This document shows positions 47,957-56,485 of a stretch of DNA of 64,000 nt, piece after piece. Origin of the DNA: Meiothermus sp. QL-1 (GTDB lineage: Bacteria > Deinococcota > Deinococci > Deinococcales > Thermaceae); assembly GCF_003351145.1 (NCBI RefSeq), contig NZ_QQSV01000005.1:1-64000 (forward strand), in the 5' to 3' direction. The stretch's first letter is position 1. Each line of letters starts with the position of its first letter. The translations under genes were made by a program, and so were the position numbers. The notes beneath the pieces were generated by a model that searched no databases, had not been told where the DNA came from, and saw only the letters and a program-made list of their open reading frames with translations.

Positions 47957-49170
47957 GCCTCCTTGGCCAGCGACAGGGGCACCTCGTCCTCGGCCCGCAC
48001 CCTGAGGAGCCGGGCCACCCAGGGCAGGGTGGTGCCCTGGACCAGCACCGAGAACAGCACCACGAAAAAGGTCACGTTGAAGATTTTCTGGGCGGCTTCT
48101 ACCCCCGCCAAAAGGGGGAAGGTGGCCAGCACGATGGGAATGGCCCCCCGCAGGCCCACCCAGGCGATGAAGGCCTTCTCGTTCCAGCCAAAGCGGGCCG
48201 TGGGCAGGCTCAGGAAGACCGCCACCGGCCGGGCCACCCCCATGAGAAAGACCGAGAGCAAGAGGGCCGGCAGGGCAACCCCAGGGAGCTGGGAGGGAAA
48301 GACCAGAAGGCCCAGGGTGAGGAAGAGGCCGATCTCCATGAGCCAGCTCATGCCCTCGTGGAAGCTAAGCAGGGCGGTTTTGCGGGGGAAGTCCTGGTTG
48401 CCCACCACCACCCCAGCCACATACGCCGCCAGGAAACCACTTCCCCCCAGCACCGCGGTGATGGAGAAGACCAAAAGCATCAGGGTGATGGATAAGACTG
48501 CGTAAAGCCCGTCGAAACCCAAGCGCAAGCGGCGCAAAAGCCACACCGCCCCCCAGCCCAGCAGGTAACCCAAAAGCAGACCCAGCGTCATCTGCTGCAC
48601 AAACAAAAGCAGCACCTGCCCACCCGAAGCAGCGGGCTGGGTTAGGAGGGTGGTCAGGCCCACGGTAAGGAAGATGGCCATGGGGTCGTTGGTACCCGAC
48701 TCGAACTCGAGCAGGGGCTTCAGATGCCTGCGCAAGCGCACGGCCCGCTCGCGCAAAACGCTGAAGACCGCGCTGGCATCGGTGCTGGAGACAATGGCCC
48801 CCAAAAGCAGGGCCTCGAGCCAGCCCAGCTCCAAAACGTAGCGGGCAAAGGCCCCAGTCAGCAGCATCGTGAACAACACCCCTAGCGTGGCCAGCGAAAG
48901 CCCGGCACCCAAAATGGGCCGCACCGCCGACCAGCGGGTAAAAAGCCCCCCTGAGTAGAGTATGAAGACCAGCGCCACCGTGCCCACAAACTGGGCCAGG
49001 GCGTAGTTATCGAACCAGATGCCCCCTGGCCCGTCGCTGCCGGCCAGCATTCCAATCGCCAGAAAAAGAAGGAGACCCGGCACCCCCAGCCGACCCCCCA
49101 GCTTGGCGGCCAGCACGCTCAAAAGCAGCAGCACCCCAACAACCAGCAGTATGAGCTCGGCCTTCGGCAA
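47953..49170 (-). CDS. CPA1-family cation/proton antiporter (NhaP2/CvrA-like)
   Basis: A 405-residue inner-membrane antiporter with about twelve helices. The core helix motif STDASAVFSVL and the FESGTNDPMAIFL segment (carrying the ion-site Asp and Asn-Asp) are of the K+(Na+)/H+ CvrA/NhaP2 type. The usual C-terminal TrkA-C regulatory domain of long CvrA proteins is absent; the protein ends in a short charged tail. TTG start at 49170 with GGAGGGAG upstream. Confidence 0.88.
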   Translation of the reverse strand: MPKAELILLVVGVLLLLSVLAAKLGGRLGVPGLLLFLAIGMLAGSDGPGGIWFDNYALAQFVGTVALVFILYSGGLFTRWSAVRPILGAGLSLATLGVLFTMLLTGAFARYVLELGWLEALLLGAIVSSTDASAVFSVLRERAVRLRRHLKPLLEFESGTNDPMAIFLTVGLTTLLTQPAASGGQVLLLFVQQMTLGLLLGYLLGWGAVWLLRRLRLGFDGLYAVLSITLMLLVFSITAVLGGSGFLAAYVAGVVVGNQDFPRKTALLSFHEGMSWLMEIGLFLTLGLLVFPSQLPGVALPALLLSVFLMGVARPVAVFLSLPTARFGWNEKAFIAWVGLRGAIPIVLATFPLLAGVEAAQKIFNVTFFVVLFSVLVQGTTLPWVARLLRVRAEDEVPLSLAKEA

Positions 49171-49243
49171 ATCTCCCTCCTAGCCCCAGTATGCATCCTG
49201 GCGGGAAAAACAAAATGCCCTCCCCTGACTTTGGGCACCGGGC

Positions 49244-49249
49244 TAGGAT
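49244..49249 (+). promoter_or_regulatory. Leaderless -10 element of the anion permease gene
   Basis: TAGGAT six bases before GTG 49256; the bases between are all G. No usual -35 was found. Confidence 0.4.
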
Positions 49250-49255
49250 GGGGGG

Positions 49256-50443
49256 GTGGAGTACCTGGCCTACGGGGTGCTGTTCCTGACCTACCTGGGC
49301 CTAGGGCTGGGCTACTGGCCGGGCTACCGCATGAACCGGGCCGCCATCGCCCTGACCGGGGCGGCCTTGCTCATCGCGCTGGGGGTGCTCGACTTCGAGG
49401 CCGCCTGGCAGGCCCTGGAGCCCCATACCCTGGGCTTTTTGTTCGGGGTAATGGTGCTCAACGCCCACCTGGGCTACGCGGGGTTTTTCCCGCTGTTCTT
49501 GGAGCGGCTGGTCCGTCTATCCCGAAGCCCCTTGGGGCTGCTCTTCTGGCTCACTTTGGGCACCGGGGTACTCTCGGCCCTCTTCCTCAACGACACCATC
49601 GCCATCCTCTTCACCCCTTTGGTGCTGGGGCTCACCCGAAGCCTGGGCCTGCCGCCGGTGCCCTACCTGCTGGCCCTGGCCGGAGCCACCAACGTGGGCA
49701 GCGTGGCCACCCTGACCGGCAACCCCCAGAACATCGTGGTGGGCAGCCTCTCGAAGATCAGCTACCTGGACTTCGCTGCCGCCCTGAGCCCGGTAGCCCT
49801 CCTGGGGCTTCTGGTACAGGTGGGGCTGCTCTACGCCCTCTACCCCGCCGTGCGCTCCACCAAGCCACTTCCCCCTCTACCCTCCCTGCGCTTCCGCCGA
49901 AGCCGGGCCCTGCTTTTCAAAGGCCTGGGGGTTACCCTGGGCCTGCTGGCGGCCTTCCTGCTGGGCTACCCTCTGGCCCAGGCGGCCCTAATCGCTGCCG
50001 GGCTCCTGCTGTGGAGCCGCCGAATCCGTTCTGAGCGGTTCTTCCTGCGGGTGGACTGGGAGCTTTTGGTGATGTTCGCCGGGCTTTTCATCGTCACCGC
50101 GGCGGTCAAGACCCTGGGGCTGCTGGAAGGAGTAACCGCCCTGGCCAGCTCCCCCCTCAGCTTCATGGCAGTGACGGTGGGCCTCTCCAACCTTATCTCC
50201 AACGTGCCCGCGGTGCTGCTGCTTTACCCCCTGATTCCCCCCGGGGACACCCAGGCCTGGCTCCTGCTGGCCGCGGCCTCGACCCTGGCCGGCAACCTGA
50301 CCCTTCTGGGCTCGGTGGCCAACCTGATCGTGGCCGAGGCCGCCCGGCGCGAGGGGTACCGGCTCAGCTTCCTCGAGCACCTCCGTTTCGGCCTGCCCCT
50401 CACCCTCCTCACCCTGCTCATCGCCTATGCCTGGCTCTACTAG
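49256..50443 (+). CDS. Ion transporter superfamily permease (ArsB/CitM-like)
   Basis: A 395-residue membrane protein with about ten helices in the ArsB/NhaD/SLC13 fold. Signature segments are FLNDTIAILFTPL, ATNVGSVATLTGNPQNIVVG in the first half and SNLISNVPAVLLLYPL in the second. Substrate could be arsenite, a dicarboxylate or sulfate; no ars genes adjoin. GTG 49256. Its last 17 bases overlap the trmK start. Confidence 0.82.
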   Translation: MEYLAYGVLFLTYLGLGLGYWPGYRMNRAAIALTGAALLIALGVLDFEAAWQALEPHTLGFLFGVMVLNAHLGYAGFFPLFLERLVRLSRSPLGLLFWLTLGTGVLSALFLNDTIAILFTPLVLGLTRSLGLPPVPYLLALAGATNVGSVATLTGNPQNIVVGSLSKISYLDFAAALSPVALLGLLVQVGLLYALYPAVRSTKPLPPLPSLRFRRSRALLFKGLGVTLGLLAAFLLGYPLAQAALIAAGLLLWSRRIRSERFFLRVDWELLVMFAGLFIVTAAVKTLGLLEGVTALASSPLSFMAVTVGLSNLISNVPAVLLLYPLIPPGDTQAWLLLAAASTLAGNLTLLGSVANLIVAEAARREGYRLSFLEHLRFGLPLTLLTLLIAYAWLY

Positions 50444-51092
50444 GCTCGAGCCCCGCCTGCTGGCCGTGGCCCAGGAGGTCACCGGCCCCGTCCACGCCGA
50501 TATCGGCGCTGATCACGCCCGCCTGCCCCGCTATCTTCTGGAAAAGGGGCAGGTAAAGCGAGTTATCGTGGTGGAGAAACACCCCGGCCCCTATGCCAAC
50601 GCCCAGCGGGCCCTGGCGGGGCTGCCGGCAGAGGTACGGCTGGGGGATGGGCTTTCGGCCCTGCGCCCCGGGGAGGTCCACTCCCTCAGCCTGAGCGGGA
50701 TGGGGGCCCGGCTCATCCTGCGCATCCTCCAGGGCCACCCCACCCGGCTTCCCCCACGGCTGGTTTTGCAGCCCAACGACAGCGCCGAGCCGCTGCGGCG
50801 CTGGGCCCTGCAGGCGGGGTTTGCCCTGGTGCGGGAGCAGATGGTCGAGGGCTTCTGGCGCTACAACGTGCTCACCCTGGAAAAAGGGCACTGCACAGCC
50901 TACGAGGGCCTGCCCCTCGAGCTGGCCCTGGCCTTCGGGCCCCTGCTCCTCAGGCAGAAACACCCCCTGCTCCGGGCCGAGCTGGCCGCTCAACTAGAGC
51001 GCCTGCGCAGGTTGCCCCGCGTGGAACGCGTACAGCGGGAACAGGCCCGGGTAGAAGCAGCCCTGGCCTGGCTGGAGGCGAGCACGCCCTAG
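50427..51092 (+). CDS. trmK: tRNA (adenine22-N1)-methyltransferase family protein
   Basis: A 221-residue SAM-dependent methyltransferase of the TrmK (DUF633) family. SAM motif [16 protein letters not shown], the family-specific [12 protein letters not shown], and LVLQPND at the catalytic NPPY-equivalent site. A C-terminal coiled-coil (about 175-215) is typical. It starts inside the permease gene end and so is probably translated by coupling. It ends in a CTAG shared with the sulfur transporter gene. Confidence 0.85.
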   Translation: MPGSTRLEPRLLAVAQEVTGPVHADIGADHARLPRYLLEKGQVKRVIVVEKHPGPYANAQRALAGLPAEVRLGDGLSALRPGEVHSLSLSGMGARLILRILQGHPTRLPPRLVLQPNDSAEPLRRWALQAGFALVREQMVEGFWRYNVLTLEKGHCTAYEGLPLELALAFGPLLLRQKHPLLRAELAAQLERLRRLPRVERVQREQARVEAALAWLEASTP

Positions 51093-51538
51093 TGCGGCAG
51101 CCAACGTTGCAGCAGGCCGTAGAGGTAGGTACCGAGCAAAGCCCCCAGGAAAACCACCAAAGCCCCCGCCACCCCGCTGCCCAGAAGAGCGTAGATGGGC
51201 CCCGGGCAAGCCCCCACCAGCCCCCAGCCCAGGCCGAACGCCAATCCCCCCAGGGCATACCGGTAGCGGCCAGGCTCAGGTGGACGCAGGCTGTAACCCC
51301 AGCGGCGCAAAACCCAAAGCGAAAGCGCCCCGGTGAGCACCGCACTGCCAATCACCCCATACATATGGAACGAGGCGAAGTGGAACATCTCGTAGATGCG
51401 GTACCACGATACAATCTCCGAGCGAACGGCCACAAACCCAAAGGCCACCCCCGCCAGAAGGTAGGGCCAGAGCGCGGCCCGGTTCTGCTCAACAGGGTTT
51501 TGCTGGAGCGGGAATTCGTCAGACACAGGGAGCGCCAT
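51089..51538 (-). CDS. YeeE/YedE-family sulfur transporter, second half-subunit
   Basis: A 149-residue membrane protein with about four helices. The [15 protein letters not shown] motif contains the conserved cysteine of YeeE/YedE (DUF395) channels that import thiosulfate-type sulfur. E. coli YeeE is one chain of about 350 residues; here the two halves are separate genes. Three bases downstream of the partner gene, GAGGTAAG ribosome site. Substrate is inferred from the family. Confidence 0.85.
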   Translation of the reverse strand: MALPVSDEFPLQQNPVEQNRAALWPYLLAGVAFGFVAVRSEIVSWYRIYEMFHFASFHMYGVIGSAVLTGALSLWVLRRWGYSLRPPEPGRYRYALGGLAFGLGWGLVGACPGPIYALLGSGVAGALVVFLGALLGTYLYGLLQRWLPH

Positions 51539-51541
51539 ACC

Positions 51542-52105
51542 TTACCTCAAGCCCGACAAAAACCAGGGCAAAAGCAGGTGGGCCGACAGAAGGCCGCCGC
51601 CGAAAAAGCCCAGGGTGGCCAGCAGGGAGGGCCACTGCAGGGCCGAAAGCCCGGTGATGGAGTGCCCCGAGGTGCAGCCCGCTGCCCAGCGGGCTCCAAA
51701 ACCGATTAGCATCCCTCCCAGAAGCAGGAAGAGAAAGACCTTGGGATTTTTTAGAGCCTCCAGGGCAAAAAGCTCCCGCGGCCAAAGCCCCCCATCGGGA
51801 AAGAGGCCCAGCCGCTGCAGGGAAGCAACGACTGAGGGGTTCAGCTCGAGGGGGGCTGAGTTGGGCAGAAGCACCCCAGCCCCAAACCCACCCAGAAAAA
51901 TTCCCAGCACAAAGGCCAGGTTCCAGCGCTCGGCCCGCCAGTCATAGCGGAAGAAGGGAGCCCGGCTGCCGAGGGCCGCGCAAAGGTGCCTGAGGGAAGA
52001 AGAAATGCCAAAACGCCGACGACCGAGGATAAGGAGAAGGGGCACGAAGAGGCCGATGAGGGGGCCCGCCACGTACCAAGGCCAGGGTTGGGAAAGCCCG
52101 TCCAT
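51542..52105 (-). CDS. YeeE/YedE-family sulfur transporter, first half-subunit
   Basis: A 187-residue membrane protein. The [16 protein letters not shown] motif (about residues 145-160) carries the conserved cysteine and is the counterpart of the CPG motif in the next gene. Together the two chains would make the pseudo-symmetric pore. ATG 52105 has GGGGAG upstream, and a dyad lies 31 bases further upstream in the likely promoter. No sulfurtransferase or sulfur-oxidising genes adjoin. Confidence 0.86.
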   Translation of the reverse strand: MDGLSQPWPWYVAGPLIGLFVPLLLILGRRRFGISSSLRHLCAALGSRAPFFRYDWRAERWNLAFVLGIFLGGFGAGVLLPNSAPLELNPSVVASLQRLGLFPDGGLWPRELFALEALKNPKVFLFLLLGGMLIGFGARWAAGCTSGHSITGLSALQWPSLLATLGFFGGGLLSAHLLLPWFLSGLR

Positions 52106-52135
52106 AGCTCCCCATAATGGGGAAAATAATTACAA

Positions 52136-52152
52136 AGATTGTAAACTAATCT
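52136..52152. promoter_or_regulatory. AT-rich dyad before the sulfur-transporter pair
   Basis: AGATT-N7-AATCT lies in an unusually AT-rich 40-base patch between ndk and the transporter genes. Candidate promoter/operator, for example for an ArsR-type sulfide sensor; that is speculation. Confidence 0.4.
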
Positions 52153-52179
52153 GCAAAACCCCGCCCCGAGGGGCAGGAA

Positions 52180-52593
52180 CTAGAGGATTTCCTCCGGCCG
52201 GAAGAAGATCCCAATCTCGCGCGCAGCGCTCTCGGGCCCGTCCGAGCCGTGAATCACGTTCTCGTCCACGGTGGTGGCAAAGTCCGCCCGGATGGTGCCG
52301 GGGGCGGCCTCCCAGGGCCGGGTGGCCCCCATCAAGCGGCGCATCTCGGCGATAGCCCCAGGACCTTCCACCACCATCGCCACCACCGGTCCACTGGTGA
52401 TAAAGGCCACCAGGCCCTCGAAAAAGGGCTTCTCCCGGTGCTCGGCGTAGTGCAGCTCGGCCAGCTCGCGGGGGATGCGCATCTTCTTCATGGCCACAAT
52501 CTGGAAGCCCTTGCGCTCGATGCGCTGGATAATCTCGCCGGTAAGCCCCCGGCGCACGCCGTCGGGCTTGACCATGATAAAGGTACGTTCCAT
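52180..52593 (-). CDS. ndk: Nucleoside diphosphate kinase
   Basis: A 137-residue kinase that equalises NTP pools by a phosphohistidine mechanism. Active-site His115 in [12 protein letters not shown]; start [17 protein letters not shown] is typical. No ribosome site is evident; TAGACT ten bases before ATG 52593 suggests a very short leader. Confidence 0.97.
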   Translation of the reverse strand: MERTFIMVKPDGVRRGLTGEIIQRIERKGFQIVAMKKMRIPRELAELHYAEHREKPFFEGLVAFITSGPVVAMVVEGPGAIAEMRRLMGATRPWEAAPGTIRADFATTVDENVIHGSDGPESAAREIGIFFRPEEIL

Positions 52594-52624
52594 ACCGCAG
52601 TAGAGTCTATCAGGGCACCCGGAG

Positions 52625-54469
52625 TTACCGGTTGGCCGGTGTCTGGTTGGAGGGGCTTTGCCCTTCGCCGGGCTTGGTCTCCTCCTTCTGGCCGCTTTCC
52701 TCCTTCTTGGGGGTGAGCGCGGTGAGCACCTTCTGCAGGTGGTTCTCCACCTTGGCCGCCTTGCGCACCTCCTCTACCCACCGCTGCGCGGCCTCGGCCC
52801 GGCGGGCGGCCAGCACCTGCTGGCGGGCCTGCTCCTTGACCTCCTCGAAGGGGCGCAACACCTCGGCCTTGCGGTCGTTCACGATGAGCACCTGGAAGCT
52901 GCCGTCCTCCAGCTTCACCACCTCGCTCACCTCGCCCAAAGGTCCTTTGGGGAAGGTGCCGCGGGTCAGGAAGACCAGCCGGTTGGGCACCGGGGGCAGG
53001 ATGCCAGGGTTGACCACCCCAAAGTCCTGCACGGTGCCGCCGTTGGCCTTGGCCAGGTCCTCGAGCTTGCCGCCTTTTAGGGCCGCGGCCCGGAAGGCCT
53101 CAGCCTTGGCCCGGTCCTCCTTTTTGAAATTCACCGCCTGCACCTTGGCCGAAGCGGGAATGGTGAAGTTGGCCAGGTTGGCATCGTAGTACCGGCGCAC
53201 CTCCGCTTCGGTTACAGCGACGTTGCGGGTCTGCCACTGCTGGGCCTGGGTGGCGATGTCGCTCTTGGTGCCAAAGAAGGGTTGGTCCAGCTTCTGCGCA
53301 GCCTGCACCACGGCCTCCCGGCTGATAAGCTGCTCTAGGGTCTGGGGCAGGAAGAACTGCACCGCCAGCTCGCCCAGGCCCTGCTGGAAAAGCTGGGGCA
53401 CCTGGGGGTTGGCGAAGAGGATCTGGGTTACCTCGGCCAGGCGAATCTCGGTCTCCCCCACCTTGGCCACCACCGGGTTTTCATGGCGGAACTCGGCCCC
53501 TTCGGCCACCTTCACGTTGGCCCTGGCCCGGAGCTGCTCGAGGTAGGCCTCCAGCGCCCCCTGTCCCTTGACCTGCTTGGCGTCCTCCCGCACCCGGTCC
53601 TTGACCTCCTCAAAGGGCGCATCGCTGGCGGGCAGGTACTTCTCCACCTTCACGATGTAAAAACGCCCCCCCGCCTCAATCGGCCGGGTAATCTGACCGT
53701 CGCGCAGCCTGAACACCGCGTCGGCCACCGCGTTGGGAAAGACCACCCGGGTCACCGGGCCCGGCTCGCTCTTGCCCGCTTGGGCCCCCAGGGCCCCGCC
53801 TTGCTCAGCGTTCAGCTTGGAGTTGGCCTTGGCAATGGCGGCAAAGTCGGCCCCGGGCGCGGTGGCCTGGGCGTAAACCCGCTCGGCGGTGGCCCTATCG
53901 TCCACCACAATCTGGCGGGCCAGCACGCGCTCTTCGTTCCTGTAGCGCTCGCGGTTGAGCTCAAAGTAAAGCCGCATCTCCGCCTCGGTGGGCTCGGCCC
54001 GGTTCTGGATCTCCTCCACCCGCTTGTTGATGCGGATCTGGTCGCGCAGCTCGCTCCGCAGCTGGGCATCGGTGTAGCCCACCTGCGTCAGGAAGCGGTC
54101 GTAGTCTTCTCTCTTCTGCAAGCCAAAGCGCTCCCGGATGCTGTCCAGCTCCTTCCGCAGCTCCCCGCTCGAGACCCGGATGCGGGCCGTGTCCTGCAAA
54201 AGCGCGGTGGTTATCACGAAGCGATCGGCGAAGTTGATCTCGGCCAGGTTCCTGAGGAGCCCCTCGGGGTTGGTGCTCAAGATAGGGTCGTTCTGCCGGG
54301 CCCGGGCCAGCTCGAGCTCGCTCACCGGTCGGCCATTGACAGTAAGAACGGTCTTGCCCTGGGTGCTGCGCTGGCCCTGGGGCGTGAAGAGGAGAATCGA
54401 GCCCACCACAAAGGCCAGGGCTAGGATGCCAAAGATTACCGCAACCACCCGCTTGTTGAGTCCAAACAC
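52625..54469 (-). CDS. Membrane-anchored SurA/PpiD-like peptidyl-prolyl isomerase
   Basis: A 614-residue envelope foldase. One N-terminal membrane helix ([20 protein letters not shown]), then a SurA-N type chaperone region (about 40-165), a parvulin/PpiC domain (about 175-290, with [22 protein letters not shown]), and a second SurA-N/PpiC-like copy (about 315-560). A Lys/Glu/Pro-rich tail ends the chain. Likely assists folding of exported proteins. GTG 54469 with GAGGAGG upstream. Whether both PpiC copies are catalytic is uncertain. Confidence 0.87.
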   Translation of the reverse strand: MFGLNKRVVAVIFGILALAFVVGSILLFTPQGQRSTQGKTVLTVNGRPVSELELARARQNDPILSTNPEGLLRNLAEINFADRFVITTALLQDTARIRVSSGELRKELDSIRERFGLQKREDYDRFLTQVGYTDAQLRSELRDQIRINKRVEEIQNRAEPTEAEMRLYFELNRERYRNEERVLARQIVVDDRATAERVYAQATAPGADFAAIAKANSKLNAEQGGALGAQAGKSEPGPVTRVVFPNAVADAVFRLRDGQITRPIEAGGRFYIVKVEKYLPASDAPFEEVKDRVREDAKQVKGQGALEAYLEQLRARANVKVAEGAEFRHENPVVAKVGETEIRLAEVTQILFANPQVPQLFQQGLGELAVQFFLPQTLEQLISREAVVQAAQKLDQPFFGTKSDIATQAQQWQTRNVAVTEAEVRRYYDANLANFTIPASAKVQAVNFKKEDRAKAEAFRAAALKGGKLEDLAKANGGTVQDFGVVNPGILPPVPNRLVFLTRGTFPKGPLGEVSEVVKLEDGSFQVLIVNDRKAEVLRPFEEVKEQARQQVLAARRAEAAQRWVEEVRKAAKVENHLQKVLTALTPKKEESGQKEETKPGEGQSPSNQTPANR

Positions 54470-54511
54470 TTGACTGCCTCCTCTTCCGGTGCTACCCTTC
54501 TTGGTGCTGAT

Positions 54512-54587
54512 GCACCCGTAGCTCAGTGGATAGAGCGTTCGCCTCCGGAGCGAAAGGCCACAGGTTCGAGTCCTGTCGGGTGCGCCA
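54512..54587 (+). tRNA. tRNA-Arg (CCG)
   Basis: Acceptor GCACCCG/CGGGTGC; anticodon stem TTCGC/GCGAA, loop CTCCGGA, anticodon CCG; T-loop GGTTCGAGTCC; discriminator G and encoded CCA (54585-54587). Lies between the divergent foldase gene and nfi. Confidence 0.95.
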
Positions 54588-54594
54588 TTTTCTT

Positions 54595-54635
54595 TTGGTG
54601 CCCCCGCGGCGGCGGCGCCTCACCAAGCCCTTTTT
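54595..54635 (+). terminator. Probable terminator of tRNA-Arg
   Basis: TTGGTG (54595-54600) pairs with CACCAA (54621-54626) around a GC-rich loop that can form further pairs, followed by GCCC and five T residues. A second CACCAAAAG copy at 54678-54686 could form an alternative longer stem. Confidence 0.6.
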
Positions 54636-54707
54636 ACCCTCGGATGCTAAGTCCTGGGTTAAGGGTGCTCGAGCCCACACCAAAAGGCGATTGTAGCACA
54701 CCGGCGC

Positions 54708-55400
54708 ATGCAACCCCCTCCCCTACCCCTACCCTCGAGCCTCGAAGAGGCCCGGGCGTGGCAGCAAGCCCTGGCCCAACGGGTGGTGCTGCAGGGGGAC
54801 CTGAGCCGGGTGCGCTACCTGGCCGCGCTGGACGCCTCCCACCCCCCCCGCTTCTCCAGGCCCAGGGGCCCCTCGGTGGCCGTGGCGGTGCTCTGGGACA
54901 GGACCAGGGAGGAGGTTCTCGAGGTGGCCACGGCGGAGCTCGAGGAAGCCCTTCTCTTCCCGTACGTGCCCGGCTTTCTCTCGTTCCGCGAGGCCCCTTT
55001 GTACCTGGCCGCCCTGGCCCGGCTCTCCCGGCCCCCTGAGGCCCTGCTGGTGGACGGGCAGGGCATCGCCCATCCCCGAGGCCTGGGCATCGCCGCTCAT
55101 CTGGGGGTGCACCTGGAGCTGCCCAGCCTGGGGGTAGCCAAGACCCGGCTCTTCGGCCAGCCCGAGGCCGAGCTGCCCCAGATGGCCGGCGCGGCGGTGC
55201 GGTTGATGGCCAAAGAGCAGGTGGGCTGGGTCTACCGCAGCCGCAGCGGGGTGAAGCCCCTCTTCATCTCCCCCGGGCACCGTGTAGGGCTGCAGGCATG
55301 CCTGGACTTCGTGCGCTCCTTGCCCTGCAAAACCCGCCTACCCGAGCCTCTGCGCCGCGCCCACCTCGAGGCCGGGGCGGCCCGCCGGGCGGCAATGTGA
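54708..55400 (+). CDS. nfi: Endonuclease V
   Basis: A 230-residue nuclease that nicks DNA one base 3' of deoxyinosine. Metal and substrate motifs: YLAALDAS (about 42-49, catalytic Asp), PYVPGFLSFREAP wedge segment, LVDGQGIAHPRGLGIAAHLGV with the second Asp, and the late GYRS-type stretch. Deaminated adenine is frequent at high temperature, so the enzyme fits a thermophile. ATG 54708 has no clear ribosome site. Confidence 0.93.
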   Translation: MQPPPLPLPSSLEEARAWQQALAQRVVLQGDLSRVRYLAALDASHPPRFSRPRGPSVAVAVLWDRTREEVLEVATAELEEALLFPYVPGFLSFREAPLYLAALARLSRPPEALLVDGQGIAHPRGLGIAAHLGVHLELPSLGVAKTRLFGQPEAELPQMAGAAVRLMAKEQVGWVYRSRSGVKPLFISPGHRVGLQACLDFVRSLPCKTRLPEPLRRAHLEAGAARRAAM

Positions 55401-55476
55401 GACAGGACCAGATTGGCCCCGGCCGCATGCACTATGGTTTACCTTGCGCTATATTCCATCAAGCAAGGAGGTCTTT

Positions 55477-56385
55477 ATGCGCAAGGTTTCCCGTCGAGAG
55501 GCCCTCAAGGTGCTGGGCGCCGCCGGTGTTACAGCAGGTACACTAGGGGCCATGGCCCAGCCCAGCCCCCCCCTGCCCAACGGCGCGGGCTTTTACCGCT
55601 TCCGGCTGGGGGAGTACACCCTGATTGTGCTGAGCGACGGTCAGACCCCCCCGGGCAACGCCTTCCCCAACTGGGGGGCCAACCCGGGCCGCCAGGCCGA
55701 GTTCGAGGCCGCCCTCAGGGAGAACTTCCTCGAGCCCACCCAGTTCATCAACAACTTCAACCCCATGGTCATCGACACCGGACGGCAGAAAATCCTGGTG
55801 GACACCGGGCGGGGCCAGGCTGGGCGGCTTCTTTCGAACCTGGCCAATGCCGGCCTCCGCCCCACCGACATCAACCTCGTCTTCATCACCCACGGCCACG
55901 GCGACCACATCGGCGGCCTGGTGCAGGGCGGCCAGCCGGTCTTCGCCAACGCCCAGCACCTCATCGGCGAGACCGAGCTGGAGTTCTGGCTCAGCCAGGC
56001 CAATCCCCCCGCCAACCTACTGGCCCTGCGCGACCGCTTCACCCGGGTGCGGCCCGGGGCCGAGATCGCCCCTGGGGTAACAGCGGTGGATACCGCGGGC
56101 CACACCGTGGGCCACCTGGCGGTGCAGGTAAGCTCGGGAGGGCAGACGCTCTGGCACCTGGGCGATGCCGGGGGGCACTACATCCTTTCTTTCCGCTTCC
56201 CCGACCACTACCTGGGCTTCGACGCCAACCCCCAGCAGGCCGTGGCCACCCGGGCACGCCTGTGGCAGACCGCCGCCGCCGAGCGGATTATGGTGGTGGG
56301 CTACCACTTCGCCTGGCCGGGGGTGGGCTTCGTGCGCCGGGCGGGCAACGCCTACGAGTTCGTGCCAGCCTTCTTTGTCTTCTAG
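55477..56385 (+). CDS. Tat-exported metallo-beta-lactamase-fold hydrolase
   Basis: A 302-residue protein. The N-terminus RKVSRREALKVLGAAGVTAG is a twin-arginine-like signal, ending before QPSPPLPNG. The dinuclear zinc motif is THGHGDHIGG (about residues 139-148), with later His in AGHTVGH and an Asp in HLGDAGGH. Relatives include lactonases and MBL-fold hydrolases; the substrate is unknown. ATG 55477 follows AAGGAGG. A hairpin terminator follows the gene. Confidence 0.87.
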   Translation: MRKVSRREALKVLGAAGVTAGTLGAMAQPSPPLPNGAGFYRFRLGEYTLIVLSDGQTPPGNAFPNWGANPGRQAEFEAALRENFLEPTQFINNFNPMVIDTGRQKILVDTGRGQAGRLLSNLANAGLRPTDINLVFITHGHGDHIGGLVQGGQPVFANAQHLIGETELEFWLSQANPPANLLALRDRFTRVRPGAEIAPGVTAVDTAGHTVGHLAVQVSSGGQTLWHLGDAGGHYILSFRFPDHYLGFDANPQQAVATRARLWQTAAAERIMVVGYHFAWPGVGFVRRAGNAYEFVPAFFVF

Positions 56386-56402
56386 CAGGCTCTGGCCCCC
56401 AG

Positions 56403-56430
56403 GGCCCTCCCCGGAGGCTCGGGGAGGGCC
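56403..56430 (+). terminator. Hairpin after the metallo-hydrolase gene
   Basis: GGCCCTCCCCG (56403-56413) and CGGGGAGGGCC (56420-56430) form a perfect 11-bp stem with 6-base loop. No T-tract follows. A TACAAT -10 for the next gene occurs at 56455-56460. Confidence 0.7.
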
Positions 56431-56485
56431 TCACATGCTGGCTGACACAGGCTGTACAATCAAGGCCAAAGCAAAGGAGAAGCCT

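Noticed and set aside
54592-54686. Inverted repeats as ends of a miniature transposable element
   Set aside because: No target duplication, and the first arm is better explained as the tRNA-Arg terminator.
56165-56485. 107-residue N-terminal extension of the acyl-CoA ligase
   Set aside because: It is an out-of-frame reading of the metallo-hydrolase gene and passes through the hairpin at 56403-56430.
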